Source of the DNA: Mycoplasmoidaceae bacterium
Lineage (GTDB): Bacteria > Bacillota_I > Bacilli_A > Mycoplasmatales > Mycoplasmoidaceae
Assembly (NCBI GenBank): GCA_024427265.1
Contig: JAKSVP010000010.1
Coordinates: 1 to 24,008, forward strand
Direction: 5' to 3'
Length of the DNA: 24,008 nt
A program made the position numbers and the translations under genes. Position 1 is the stretch's first letter. The number at the start of each line of letters is the position of its first letter. Positions 7,599 through 16,809 of the stretch are shown here, in pieces. Below the pieces are notes generated by a model that saw only the letters and a program-made list of their open reading frames with translations, searched no databases and had not been told where the DNA came from.

Positions 7599-8271
7599 GA
7601 TTAATTGCCTTGTGAATTTGTTTGAAGTAAATAACACCTGAAACAACAGACATAACTGTTGCTAGGTATAACATTAGTTGTTGAATTGATCAGTACATTG
7701 GATCTGAAAGATCAGAACCATTATTTGCAAAGATAAAGAAGATTAAAACTATGCCAACCATTTGTAAAACAGTTTTGCATTTTCCTCAGAAGTTTGCTGC
7801 CACAACAATTTTCTTTTTAGCAGCAATCATCTTTTGTGCATCAACCATAACATCTCTTGCAATCATTATTACAGGAATAAGGATGACACAATATCCATGT
7901 CATGCAAAGCATATTAACACACTGTTAACTAAAACTTTATCAGCAATTGGGTCTCAGAATTTTCCAAAGTCTGATACTCAATTAAACTTTCTAGCAATGA
8001 AACCATCAAGTCAATCTGTAATTGCTGCAAGTACAAACAAGCATCCAGCAATTAAAAAGAATAGATAGACGCGACTAACATAAATGTTATTACCTCATCA
8101 CTTAGGTGATTTCAATGTGTATATTAAAGGGTTAACATTACTAAAACCATGAGTGTAGTTGTCAGCAATTAATAATATCACAACTACAACAGCCAAAACC
8201 ATTCTTAACACTAATAGCATGTTAGGAATGTTTTGTTTACAAAAGACTTTTTTCTTTTGTTGAGTTTTCAT
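7588..8271 (-). CDS. pgsA: CDP-diacylglycerol-glycerol-3-phosphate phosphatidyltransferase
   Basis: A membrane enzyme making phosphatidylglycerophosphate, the first committed step to phosphatidylglycerol. It has 227 aa when its several UGA codons are read as Trp. The CDP-alcohol phosphotransferase signature is perfect: D86, D89, G90, A93, R94, G103, D107 and D111 (DWLDGFIAR...DFGKFWDPIAD). Several hydrophobic helices flank it (about 18-36, 66-84, 120-138, 165-182 and 198-213). Its ATG shares one base with the asnS stop (TAATG), and its end overlaps cinA, so it is translationally coupled on both sides. An insert of about 30 residues between the first helices (residues 37-66) is longer than in many homologues. 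Confidence 0.93.
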
Positions 8272-9632
8272 TAGAATCTTAACTCTCCTTCATATCTTGG
8301 GAATGGAATAACGTCTTTAACGTTATCTACACCAGTAATGTACATTAAGAATCTTTCAAATCCTAAACCAAAACCAGCAGATCTAAAGTATCCATACTTT
8401 CTTAAGTCAAGATATCATTGTAGACCTTTAGTGTCAATATTCATTTCTTGGCAACGTTTTACAATTGTATTGTAATCATCCTCACGTTGACTTCCACCAA
8501 CGATTTCTCCTACGCCTGGAACTAGTAAGTCACAAGCAGCAACAGTCTTTCCGTCAGGATTGCCTTTCATATAGAAAGCTTTAATTTCCTTTGGAAAGTT
8601 CATTAAAAAGACTGGTGCTTTAAAGTGTTGTTCGCATAAATATCTTTCATGTTCAGCAGCAAAGTCTTTGCCAAAGAAGATGTTAGCATCTTCAAACTTA
8701 TGACCATTAGCAACAGCTTCTTTTAAAATATCTACTGCTTTAGCATAATCTAATCTAACAAACTTTTTGTTTAACAAAGTAGTTAGAGTTTCAATAGTAT
8801 TGTTGTTGTACTTTTTGTTTAAGTATGTTAATTCATCTTTACATTTGTCTAAAACTTTAGTTACTACATTCTTGAACATTTGTTCAATTAACATCATAAG
8901 TTGTCTTAAGTTCATGAAGTTAATTTCAGGTTCAACCATTCAGAATTCAGCTAAGTGTCTATTTGTATGACTTCTTTCAGCTCTGAATGTTGGACCAAAG
9001 GTATAAACCTTTTTCATACCTAAAGCATAAGCTTCAGCATTTAATTGTCCTGAAACAGTTAAGCCAGCTTTGATACCAGCAAAGAAAGGATTGTTTGGAT
9101 CTTCTTGAATAATGAAGTTTTCTCCAGCACCTTCACAGTCATTACTTGTAATGATAGGACTTGCCATATAGATAAAGTTCTTAGTGTGGAAGAAATGATG
9201 AATAGCAAAAGCTAATTCAGTTCTAACTCTTTGAATTGCTTGAGTTGTAGTTGCACGAGATTTTAAATGTGCAATTTCTCTTAGAAATTCATTTGTATGT
9301 TCTTTGTTTTGAAGTGGGAAGTCTTCATCAGCAAGCTTAAGAAGTTTTACTTCTTTTGCTTCTAGTTCTACACTTCCAGGCTCACGTCCTTGTTTTAAAA
9401 CACCTTTAGCTCTAATAGCAGAAGCTAAACGGAAGCTTTTGATTTTATCAAAGTTAGATAAGTTGTCAGGTTTACATACGATTTGTAAAGTCTTGATGGT
9501 TGTACCATCACTCATAGCGATAAAAGCGATTTTACCGCTATCACGATTAAATCTTACTCAACCTTCAACAGTAATTTCTTGGCCAAGCAATTTAGAATCT
9601 TTAATTGCCTTGGCAATATCAACATGTCTCAT
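8271..9632 (-). CDS. asnS: Asparaginyl-tRNA synthetase
   Basis: A class IIb aminoacyl-tRNA synthetase charging tRNA-Asn; 453 aa, a normal bacterial length. The N-terminal OB-fold anticodon-binding domain ([15 protein letters not shown]..) is followed by the catalytic core with motif 2 [16 protein letters not shown] and motif 3 [13 protein letters not shown], ending DVIPFPR. The AsnRS-specific AHLKSRA stretch distinguishes it from AspRS. Trp residues at the end of motif 2 and in VEGW are UGA. ATG 9632 follows a -10 (9664-9669) and an AGGG. It heads the leftward unit asnS-pgsA-cinA-membrane protein. Confidence 0.96.
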
Positions 9633-9663
9633 GATTTATACCCTATATTTTGTAATCTTAAAT

Positions 9664-9669
9664 ATTATA
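9664..9669 (-). promoter_or_regulatory. -10 element of asnS
   Basis: TATAAT on the minus strand, 31 nt before the asnS ATG and 7 nt after the grpE stop. It separates asnS from the dnaJ-grpE unit. Confidence 0.5.
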
Positions 9670-9676
9670 CTAATAT

Positions 9677-10324
9677 TTAAGTGTTCTTAATGACTTTAAC
9701 CAAAGCAGGTTTTAAAATATGGTCATAAAGCTTGTAACCATTGTGGATTACTTCCACAATGATGTTGTTAGGTTTTGATGGATCTTTGACAGTTTCGAAG
9801 CATTCCATAATAGCTGGTTCAAATTCTTTTCCAACCTCTGGTTTGATTTGAACAATATGTCAATCTTCCATTAGTTTATAGAATTTAGCTAAAAACATTT
9901 TGAAACCCTTTTGGTAGTTAATTAACTTTTCATCAGTTAACTTATAGTTACAAGCAATTTCAAATTGATTGATAACATCAATTAAATCTAAAGCTTGATC
10001 TTTAATAGCATACTTTTTAGCTTCAGCTAAAGATGCTTTAAATTTAGCATCATTTTCATCTTGTTTGATTTTAACAAGTTTGTTAGCTTCATCCATTCTA
10101 AGAATCATTTGATTCTTATACTCTTGAGCCATTAGATGGATGTCATTTTTAAGAGATTCAATTATTTTGTCTTTGTCAGCCAATTCTTTTGTCTTAGCAT
10201 TTAACAAAGCTTCAAGATCTATGATCTTCTTTGCTAATTTAGACTCTTGACTTTCTTCTTGAACCGGTGTGTTTTCTTTCTTAGGTTCTTTCTTTGGGTC
10301 TAAATTTTTATCTTTCTTGCTCAT
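9677..10324 (-). CDS. grpE: GrpE, nucleotide exchange factor of DnaK
   Basis: Releases ADP from DnaK; 215 aa. Residues 1-30 are Lys/Glu/Pro-rich and disordered, residues about 30-105 form the long dimerising coiled coil (LAKKIIDLEALLNAKTKELA..), and the C-terminus carries the diagnostic IVEVIHNGYKLYDHILKPALVKV, given here as the end of the beta wing. One UGA gives Trp in EDWHIV. The start ATG shares a base with the dnaJ stop (TAATG) and has AAGGAG upstream, so it is coupled to dnaJ. The order dnaJ then grpE, without dnaK or hrcA nearby, differs from the usual hrcA-grpE-dnaK-dnaJ. Confidence 0.93.
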
Positions 10325-11514
10325 TATTTCATCTCCTTCTTAGCTTGATCATAATACTTTTTGACTTGATCATTATTATTGTTATCATCTAATATTTTAT
10401 TTAATTGCTTAAGTTCATCTTTGTTATATTTTTGTGGTTTAGCATATTTAACAATAGCAATTAAATCTCCGTTAGACTTTCCAAATAATTTGGATTTAAT
10501 TCCTTTGATACCACAATCTGAAAGATTGATTGCTTCACCATCAGCTGTTGCTGGTGCTAGTTTAACTGTCTTTAGACCATATGGTGTTGGAACTTCAACA
10601 GTTCCACCAACAATAGCTTTTAAAGGATCAACGACAACTTCTGTATACAGAGTGTTATTTTGTTTTTGTCAGATCTTGCTAGGTTCAACATTGATTCTGA
10701 CATATAAATCACCAGTATAGTTTTTAAAACTATGACCCTTGCCTTGAATCTTAACAACTTGTCCATTTTCAATTCCTGGATCGATTTCAATAGAGTAAGT
10801 TTTTAGTTCTTCAAGATATTTCTTGCCTTTACATTTAGGACAAGGTTTCTTAACAATCTTTCCTGTACCTTGACAGTATGGACAAGTTGTTTGACTTTGC
10901 ATCATTCCAAATGGTGTACGTCTTGATTGAATCAAGACACCTGTTCCTTTACAATGAGGACAAGTTGTTTCTGCACCCTCTTCTTTGCTTACGCCTGAAC
11001 CATTACATTCATCACACGCAGATTTTATTTTTAAAGTAATATCACGACTACAACCTAAAACAGAATCAAGGAAATCAATATTGATTTCTGTTTGGATATT
11101 AAGTTCATATGGAATAACAACTTGATTACTTCTTCTACTTGATCTTCTACGACCACCACCAAATAGTCCACCAAAGATGTCACCAAGGTCCATGTCGTCG
11201 TCTCCTCCAAAGGAGAACTTAACTCCACCTTGACCACCAAAGAATTGGTTGAAGATATCAAATGGGTTACCAGCAGAGAAACCTTGTTGGTTTAGACCGT
11301 CAAAGCCAAAACGATCGTATGTTGCACGTTTTTCTTTATCAGATAATACCGCATACGCTTCATTAATTTCTTTAAACTTTTCTTCAGCATCAGGAGCCTT
11401 GTTACGATCAGGATGGTATTGCATAGCAAGACGTCTAAAAGCTTTTTTGACGTCTTGTTCTGATGCATCCTTACTGATGCCTAGTACTTCATAATAATCT
11501 CGTTTGTTGGCCAT
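10324..11514 (-). CDS. dnaJ: Chaperone DnaJ (Hsp40, class A)
   Basis: Co-chaperone that stimulates DnaK ATPase and delivers substrates; 396 aa. The J domain (about 5-70) has HPD at 34-36. A Gly/Phe-rich segment (75-120) follows, then the zinc-binding region with four CxxC pairs (167/170, 185/188, 211/214 and 225/228; the last is CPKCKGKK rather than CxxCxGxG), then the C-terminal substrate-binding domain. UGA encodes Trp in SKIWQK. The gene is preceded by TATAAT and, upstream of that, a CIRCE element, so it is very likely an HrcA-controlled heat-shock gene. The predicted leader is only about 13 nt and has no Shine-Dalgarno. Confidence 0.97.
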
Positions 11515-11533
11515 AATTAAATAAAGTATATAT

Positions 11534-11539
11534 ATTATA
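11534..11539 (-). promoter_or_regulatory. -10 element of dnaJ-grpE
   Basis: TATAAT on the minus strand 19 nt before the dnaJ ATG; the CIRCE occupies the -35 region just upstream. Confidence 0.55.
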
Positions 11540-11547
11540 TAAAAAAA

Positions 11548-11574
11548 TTAGCACTCCAAACAAAAAAGTGCTAA
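11548..11574 (-). promoter_or_regulatory. CIRCE operator (HrcA site), also a terminator-like hairpin for ftsZ
   Basis: On the plus strand this is TTAGCACTC, a 9-nt spacer, then AAGTGCTAA, matching the CIRCE consensus TTAGCACTC-N9-GAGTGCTAA with a single change. It covers the -35 region of the dnaJ-grpE promoter, the expected place for HrcA repression. On the minus strand the same inverted repeat makes a stem of 8-9 bp followed by seven T, 19 nt after the ftsZ stop, so it may double as the ftsZ operon terminator. Confidence 0.9.
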
Positions 11575-11593
11575 TCTCTAGATTCTATATATA

Positions 11594-12913
11594 TTATCCG
11601 ATGTCTTCGTCTTTAGGTTTGTTCTCGGCCACGACATCTTCTGTTGGTCTGGCTGCTTGCTCAACATCATTCATTAAATTATCATATTCATTCGCGTCAG
11701 ATTCGTTAACAGTCTCAACTTTGATTGTTGGTTCGGCCCAAGTATCTACATCGCCGCTATCGGCTTCAAATGCATTGTCAAAGTTTGATGAGTAGCTCTT
11801 ACCAGCTATTAAATATGATATTTCTATTTTCTTTTCGTCATTATAGTTTACGCCTATAACAAGTGATAGTTTATCATTCTTAGTGATTTCCACAAATGAT
11901 TTGTTGATATCAGCAAGGATTGTTGTTGGTGTATCTTTAGATAAATTAATGTTAGCAATAATTTCTTTACAATCATTGATGTTTACATCACTAAAGCTCT
12001 TTTTAATCTTGGTAGCAATTGCTTCACGAATTTTGATTTGGCTCAAGTTTGTTGAATCAATCGTTAAGCGGTTAGCCATAAAGAATTTGTTTTCTTTAAA
12101 GAAAGATTTAACATCTGCAAAGTCAATATTCATAACACTAGGTTTGAACATGATGTTAATGATATCTTCGATAATGTCTGCCATTTCTTCATTAGCAAGT
12201 TGGTAGGCATCATAGAAACTGATATCCTTATTATTACTAATAATCTTTTCATTACTAATAGTTGTGACAGAGTCAGAGTAAACAATTAACGTTTGTAAAC
12301 TATTGAAAGCATTGTTATGGATAGCATTTCCTTCACATGCCACTGATGGCATGTTAACAATAGAAACTGTTAAGATTCCAAGTTCTTTAGCAATTTGAGC
12401 AAGCTCAGGTGCTCCACCAGAACCAGCCCCTTTGCCCATACCTGCAATAATAAATAATAAGTCAGTTCCTGCAAGTTCAGCCTTAATTGGTCCAGCATCG
12501 TGTTGTACTGCTTTCTTACCAATTTCTGGATCTCCGCCAGAACCATAACCTTTTAGTTCTTCTTTATTAAGAAGGAATAGGTTAGAGACATTCTTCATTA
12601 ATTTTAATGAGCATAAGTCAGTGTTGAAAGCATAGATAGTTGCAGCATCTGTAATAGCTTTATGGTTAGCAGCAATGTGATTAATTACATTGCAACCTGC
12701 TCCACCAATACCTATTACTTTTATATTAAAAGTGTTGTTAGCTTCATCATTACTTAAATCAATGTTGCTAAATGCTTTCTTTGGTTGCTCTACAACGGGT
12801 TTAGGTTGTTCAACTACAGGTTCAGGTTGAGGTTGAACTTGTGGTTGAGTTTGAGTTTCAACCTTTGGTTCTTCCGTGTTGCTTTCAGCTATTTTAATTT
12901 GATTATCTTCCAT
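11594..12913 (-). CDS. ftsZ: Cell division protein FtsZ, divergent
   Basis: Tubulin-like GTPase forming the division ring; 439 aa. The first 60 residues are an extra disordered Gln/Pro/Glu/Val-rich arm with a PVVEQPK duplication. The GTPase core starts with KVIGIGGAGCN (about 65-75). The tubulin signature, usually GGGTGTGAAP, is GKGAGSGGAP (160-169). The T7 catalytic loop MNIDFADVK is conserved. The C-terminal tail is acidic (about 400-439) and shows no canonical FtsA/ZipA-binding peptide. The start ATG has AGGAG at a good distance, overlapping the stop of the preceding gene, and the gene is last in mraZ-rsmH-x-ftsZ. The gene contains a UGG Trp codon and no in-frame UGA. Confidence 0.93.
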   Translation of the reverse strand: MEDNQIKIAESNTEEPKVETQTQPQVQPQPEPVVEQPKPVVEQPKKAFSNIDLSNDEANNTFNIKVIGIGGAGCNVINHIAANHKAITDAATIYAFNTDLCSLKLMKNVSNLFLLNKEELKGYGSGGDPEIGKKAVQHDAGPIKAELAGTDLLFIIAGMGKGAGSGGAPELAQIAKELGILTVSIVNMPSVACEGNAIHNNAFNSLQTLIVYSDSVTTISNEKIISNNKDISFYDAYQLANEEMADIIEDIINIMFKPSVMNIDFADVKSFFKENKFFMANRLTIDSTNLSQIKIREAIATKIKKSFSDVNINDCKEIIANINLSKDTPTTILADINKSFVEITKNDKLSLVIGVNYNDEKKIEISYLIAGKSYSSNFDNAFEADSGDVDTWAEPTIKVETVNESDANEYDNLMNDVEQAARPTEDVVAENKPKDEDIG

Positions 12914-12921
12914 ACTAACTC

Positions 12922-13959
12922 CTATGCTGCCAAGTTAATTGACTTAATTTTGTTTTCAAAACTAAATTGAGTAATTTCTTGTTTGTTTACATCTAAGTTT
13001 GTTAAACCAACTAATTTGTCAGCAGATAGTCCTTCAAGACCAATTTCATTATTTGTGCTAAAACCAAAACCATCAATACCATTGATAGCTAAATTAGAAA
13101 CAACTTGAACATTGTGGAAGTTTCTATAATCAACATAGTTGTTAATTTGAGTTCTAATTTCATCACGATATAAAGCTAGAATGTCACCAGCTTTAACATT
13201 GTTAAATGTTTTAGTTTTTAAATCATAGTTGTTTACAACTGTGACATCCATGTCATTAGTTTGTGCAAGTTCATTTGCAATAGATAGAACATCATCAACT
13301 TTGTTGTAGTTAATTCCAAAACGATCAGAAAGATGTTGTTTAACTTCGTTTAAGTTTAGAGTAATGTTTTTAACATTATTAAGCTTGCAACCATAATATT
13401 CACAAGCCACAACTTGTTCGTTATCAAACTTTAAGACTAGTTCGATTTCATCTTTATTTGTTTTTAATAATTTATATAGATTAGTAGAGTTTGTAACTGT
13501 AACGTTGCAGGCTTGAATAGCTTTTAAATATTGTTTATATGTAATATAGTCGCTTGCACAAACTTGACAATTTACTCTAGCAACTTTGTCAATGTCATCA
13601 TAAACGATGTTGCTGAAGTTAATTTCATTTACAAAGTAATTGTCAATTTTAGCCATCTTGAAGATTTCTTTTGCAATGTCTTGTTCACTATTGCAATCAA
13701 TGAATTCTTCATCACTAAAACTATATTTAACAATGTTTGGATCGTCAAAGATCATTTCAACATCTTTGATGTTAAAGCCTAAGAAGTTAGCAGCATTAGT
13801 TAATAATTCAAGAACTTTAACTTGTAAGTTAGCAGGATCAATCTTTACTTGGTTAGCAAATAAAATGTTACGGCTTTGTTCTATTTCTTCCATAACGACT
13901 AGAGCAATATTGCTCTTGCCTACATATAATATTTTTCTAATTTGTTTTGTATCTTTCAT
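12922..13959 (-). CDS. Unknown 345-aa protein at the ftsA position of the division cluster
   Basis: No motif names it with certainty. It sits between rsmH and ftsZ, the place held by ftsA in many bacteria and by the poorly conserved MG223 gene in Mycoplasma genitalium. The N-terminus (ILYVGKSNIALVVMEEIEQ) reads like the first two beta strands of an actin-type fold as in FtsA, and the body alternates short hydrophobic strands with helices. The usual FtsA phosphate and adenosine motifs are not obvious. There is no TM segment and no Trp at all. The product ends in an amphipathic-looking segment rich in Lys, Ile and Phe (FSFENKIKSINLAA) that might touch the membrane. The spacing to neighbours is 8-9 nt, so it is co-translated with them. 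A highly divergent FtsA is my best guess. Confidence 0.7.
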   Translation of the reverse strand: MKDTKQIRKILYVGKSNIALVVMEEIEQSRNILFANQVKIDPANLQVKVLELLTNAANFLGFNIKDVEMIFDDPNIVKYSFSDEEFIDCNSEQDIAKEIFKMAKIDNYFVNEINFSNIVYDDIDKVARVNCQVCASDYITYKQYLKAIQACNVTVTNSTNLYKLLKTNKDEIELVLKFDNEQVVACEYYGCKLNNVKNITLNLNEVKQHLSDRFGINYNKVDDVLSIANELAQTNDMDVTVVNNYDLKTKTFNNVKAGDILALYRDEIRTQINNYVDYRNFHNVQVVSNLAINGIDGFGFSTNNEIGLEGLSADKLVGLTNLDVNKQEITQFSFENKIKSINLAA

Positions 13960-13968
13960 ATTTGCTAC

Positions 13969-14892
13969 CTATATTTTTTGAATGATTCTTAATTTTGCAC
14001 TATGGCTTCTTCTGTTTTGTTCCATTTCTGCTGCAGTTGGAACAACTGGTCTTTTAGTTATTAACTTAAACTCTGGTTTAGACATTTTTGCGATTGGAAC
14101 TTCTTTTCCATATATGTCTTTACTTTCTGTCTTTTCTTTAAAGAAGTTTTTTACGATCCGATCTTCTAAAGAATGAAATGTAATTACACACAGTTTTCCT
14201 TTTGGTTTTAACTTTTGACAAGCTTTAGCTAAAGCCGATTTAAGATTTTCTAGTTCATTGTTAACTTCTATTCTTAAAGCTTGGAAGTAAACCTTGGCTG
14301 GATGTTTTCTTATTAAAGAACCTGGGAAACAATCAGCAATGATTTGGGCAAGTTCAGTTGTTGTTTCAATTTCTTTTCCTTCACGGTAATTGATGATTGC
14401 ATCAACAACTTTCTCTGGTTTATCTACGTCCGCGTATTTTTTAAAGATATCTATTAATCCCGTGCGCGAGTATTTATTTACTATATCTTTAGCTGTAGTA
14501 GAACCTCTTTGGTTCATTCTCATGTCCAAAGGACCATCATGACTATAGCTAAAACCTCTTTCAGGTTTATCAAACTGTAAGCTGCTTACGCCTAAGTCCA
14601 TGATGATTCCATCAACTTGTTGATTGACGATGTGATCTAAGTTGATGAAGTTATCATTGATAACAGAGACGTTTTTGTTCTTATTAAATAAATTAGTTAG
14701 ATAGTCTATTGCTGTTTGGTCTTGATCAATGCAGGTTAAATGTCCTGTAGTTAATTGGTTAGCAATTTCTTTGCTATGCCCACCAAAGCCAGCGGTGCAG
14801 TCTACATACAAACCTTCTGGTTTGACTGCTAAGTTGCTTATTAGTTCTTTTAGAAGAACTGGTGTATGAATACTACTTGTTTGTTGTTTCAT
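13969..14892 (-). CDS. rsmH: 16S rRNA (cytosine1402-N4)-methyltransferase RsmH (MraW)
   Basis: SAM-dependent methyltransferase acting on C1402 of 16S rRNA; 307 aa. Motifs in order: HTPVLLKE near the N-terminus, the SAM loop DCTAGFGGHS, DLGVSSLQFD, RGFSYSHDGPLDMRM, ITFHSLEDRIVK and the C-terminal RSHSAKLRII. The start is taken as ATG 14892; an upstream TTG (14898) in the same frame is less likely. It overlaps the 3' end of mraZ by 20 bp and is followed by the ftsA-position gene after 9 nt. Confidence 0.96.
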   Translation of the reverse strand: MKQQTSSIHTPVLLKELISNLAVKPEGLYVDCTAGFGGHSKEIANQLTTGHLTCIDQDQTAIDYLTNLFNKNKNVSVINDNFINLDHIVNQQVDGIIMDLGVSSLQFDKPERGFSYSHDGPLDMRMNQRGSTTAKDIVNKYSRTGLIDIFKKYADVDKPEKVVDAIINYREGKEIETTTELAQIIADCFPGSLIRKHPAKVYFQALRIEVNNELENLKSALAKACQKLKPKGKLCVITFHSLEDRIVKNFFKEKTESKDIYGKEVPIAKMSKPEFKLITKRPVVPTAAEMEQNRRSHSAKLRIIQKI

Positions 14893-15316
14893 CGTCAATT
14901 CTTTCAGCTACTGCTTCAAACTTACTATCAGTGTCAGCTTGGAACTTCGCATATGCCTTAGCATCTCAAACCTCAAGTTTGTTACCTAGTCCGATAATGA
15001 TAACGTTCTTGTGTAGCTTTGCTAGCTTAGTTAAAACTTCAGGGATTAGGATACGGTTTGCCTTATCTAGTTCAATCTCGCTACTGTTAGCTAAGATTTG
15101 TCTAGCAAGGATACGTGAGTCTTTTTTGTTTTGAGAATAAGATAGGATTTGTCCAGATCAAACTTCGAAGTCTTCTTGACTTCTAAGTTCAAGACAACCT
15201 TCGAAACCTTTAGAGACAACAACGATACGATGAGAAAATTTGCTTACTAGCTTAGCTGGTAAACTTAAACGATTTTTCTCATCGATTATGTGATTGTAAG
15301 TTCCTAGGAATAACAT
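14873..15316 (-). CDS. mraZ: MraZ, transcription regulator of the division operon
   Basis: Ring-forming AbrB-like DNA-binding protein that controls its own division cluster; 147 aa. Two MraZ repeats are visible: the N-terminal GTYNHIIDEKNRLSLPAK and a second DKANRILIPEVL with the same D...R...P pattern. ATG 15316 fits the family start (MLFLGTYNH); a longer GTG reading from 15343 would translate the operator itself. UGA gives Trp in EVWSG and VWDAK. It is the first gene of mraZ-rsmH-x-ftsZ, with its operator immediately upstream. Confidence 0.94.
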
Positions 15317-15343
15317 CTCCCACTTTTCTCCACTTTCTCCCAC
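15317..15343 (-). promoter_or_regulatory. MraZ operator: three GTGG(G)AG repeats with 10-bp period
   Basis: On the minus strand, GTGGGAG, GTGGAG and GTGGGAG begin at 15343, 15333 and 15323, each after an A/T-rich step. Direct TGGG/AAAGTG-type repeats spaced about 10 bp are the known MraZ binding signal, in Mollicutes too. The array spans the predicted start of transcription (about 15339) and reaches the ATG at 15316, so bound MraZ would block initiation, and the same G-rich repeats supply the only Shine-Dalgarno. Confidence 0.88.
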
Positions 15344-15345
15344 TT

Positions 15346-15351
15346 ATTATA
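15346..15351 (-). promoter_or_regulatory. -10 element of the mraZ operon
   Basis: TATAAT on the minus strand directly upstream of the first MraZ repeat. Confidence 0.6.
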
Positions 15352-15384
15352 TACATAATAATAAAAAAATAAAAAAATTTTTAT

Positions 15385-15408
15385 AAATATTTGCTTTAGC
15401 AAATATTT
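15385..15408 (-). terminator. Second hairpin upstream of mraZ, possible back-up terminator
   Basis: A perfect 10-bp stem AAATATTTGC/GCAAATATTT with a 4-nt loop. On the minus strand it is followed by a long A/T tract containing seven T. It lies after the main pepA terminator and before the mraZ promoter. Confidence 0.5.
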
Positions 15409-15415
15409 AAATATG

Positions 15416-15448
15416 TTAAAAAAGCGCATGCTTACTAGGCATACGCTT
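15416..15448 (-). terminator. Rho-independent terminator of leuS-helicase-pepA
   Basis: On the minus strand, AAGCGTATGC and GCATGCGCTT form a 10-bp stem with one G-U pair and a 7-nt loop, followed by six T. It begins 21 nt after the pepA stop. On the plus strand the same position is a C-A mismatch, so it is built for leftward RNA. Confidence 0.85.
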
Positions 15449-15469
15449 GATTTATTTTGTTTATTTTAT

Positions 15470-16807
15470 CTATTTATTAAAGTGGTTAACAGCTAGTAAA
15501 TATAGCATGAAACTTAGAGGGTTTATAGTGTGTTTCTTATAAACGTGCGTACCTGCTATATCAAAGTGTGTAAAGTCTTTGCATGCACAGAATTCTTTTA
15601 AGAATGCTGCAGCTTGACCATTTGAACAGTTTCTTTCTTTAGCTCCATTAGCACAATCTGCTATTGTACTAGTCTTGTTGACTAGATCTGTGTATTCTTG
15701 ATAAAGTCTTAAGCTAACTAAACTATCTCCAGATAATTCTGAAGCATGGTCAATTTCCTTGGCTGTTGCTTCATTTGTTGATCAGAATGGAGTAGCAATA
15801 TCACCAAATGCCAATTCAGATAAACCAGTTAAAGTAGCAATAGTAAATAACTTAGTTATTTTGTAGTGTTTATTTGCATAACCAATAGCATCAGCTAAGA
15901 TCATTCTTCCTTCTGAATCTGGAGAAGTAACTTCTACAGTTCTTCCAGTGATTGATGTATAAACATCACCATAAACCATTGAACGGTCTGAAATCATGTT
16001 TTTAGCAAGTGGTAAGAATCCCACAACATTTACTTTTTGCTTCATTGAAGCAAGAGCCAACATAGTACCAAAGACAGCAGCAGCTCCGGCCATGTCTTGG
16101 TTCATGTTTTCCATAAATCTATTTGGTTTTATTTCATATCCACCAGCATCATACATCATACCTTTACCAACATAAGCAAAGATGTCTTTGCTTCTTGGTG
16201 CATTTAGATATTCAAGAACAACCATTGCAGCTGGTTCGTTGCTTCCTTGGTTAACAGCTTGGATTAGACCCATCTTTTCTTTCTTTAGGTCTGCTAAAGT
16301 TAAAATTTTAACTTTTAAAGATTTATTACCTGTAGCTGGAATCACTTTCTTGATTTCCTTAACAAAATCAGCAATACCAAGATAATTTCCTGGAAGGTTT
16401 TGATAATGTCTTGCTAGACTAAAACCAAATGAAGTTGTATAGGCAGCATAAACTGTGTTTTTATGTTTCTTATCATAAATAACATTTATGTTATTTTTGA
16501 TAGGTTTAGTTTTTAGGCTGAACATTTTTCCACAAAATGCTTCAAGTTTAGTAAGGATGATAGTGGCTAAAGAAAATCCACATTTTACATTGTAATGGTC
16601 TAAGAAACTACCAAGATCAAATGTAATATCTTTATCTTTTACTTTTAGTAATGTAGAAGAAAGTTGACGTGTGAATAATCTTGTACACATTGGACTTTTA
16701 GTAAAACTAAAAGTAATGACATTGTTTTCTGTTTTAATGTCATTCTTACTTCCTGAACAAGCTTTAATTAATAAAGCTTTCTTATTAATCTTCTTATTAA
16801 ATTCCAT
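15470..16807 (-). CDS. pepA: M17 leucyl aminopeptidase
   Basis: Cytosolic two-metal aminopeptidase releasing N-terminal residues from peptides; 445 aa. All metal and catalytic residues of the family appear with the exact spacing of the bovine lens enzyme: K215, D220 (VGKGMMYDAGG), K227 (IKP), D238 (QDMAGAAAV), D297, E299 and R301 (SPDSEGRM, where NTDAEGR is usual). The N-terminal non-catalytic domain (1-130) is divergent, as usual. UGA encodes Trp in PFWSTN. The ATG follows the helicase stop by 2 nt, with AAAGGAAT as Shine-Dalgarno inside the helicase gene. It is last of the leuS unit and ends before a strong terminator. Peptide breakdown fits an amino-acid-scavenging cell. Confidence 0.94.
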
Positions 16808-16809
16808 AC

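Noticed and set aside
7751..8068. Rightward 105-aa reading frame
   Set aside because: It is antisense to pgsA, whose complete CDP-alcohol phosphotransferase signature is on the other strand.
15385..15448. Two adjacent hairpins as a start of a CRISPR array or small RNA
   Set aside because: The stems differ, there are no spaced identical repeats, and the T-runs on the minus strand explain them as terminators.
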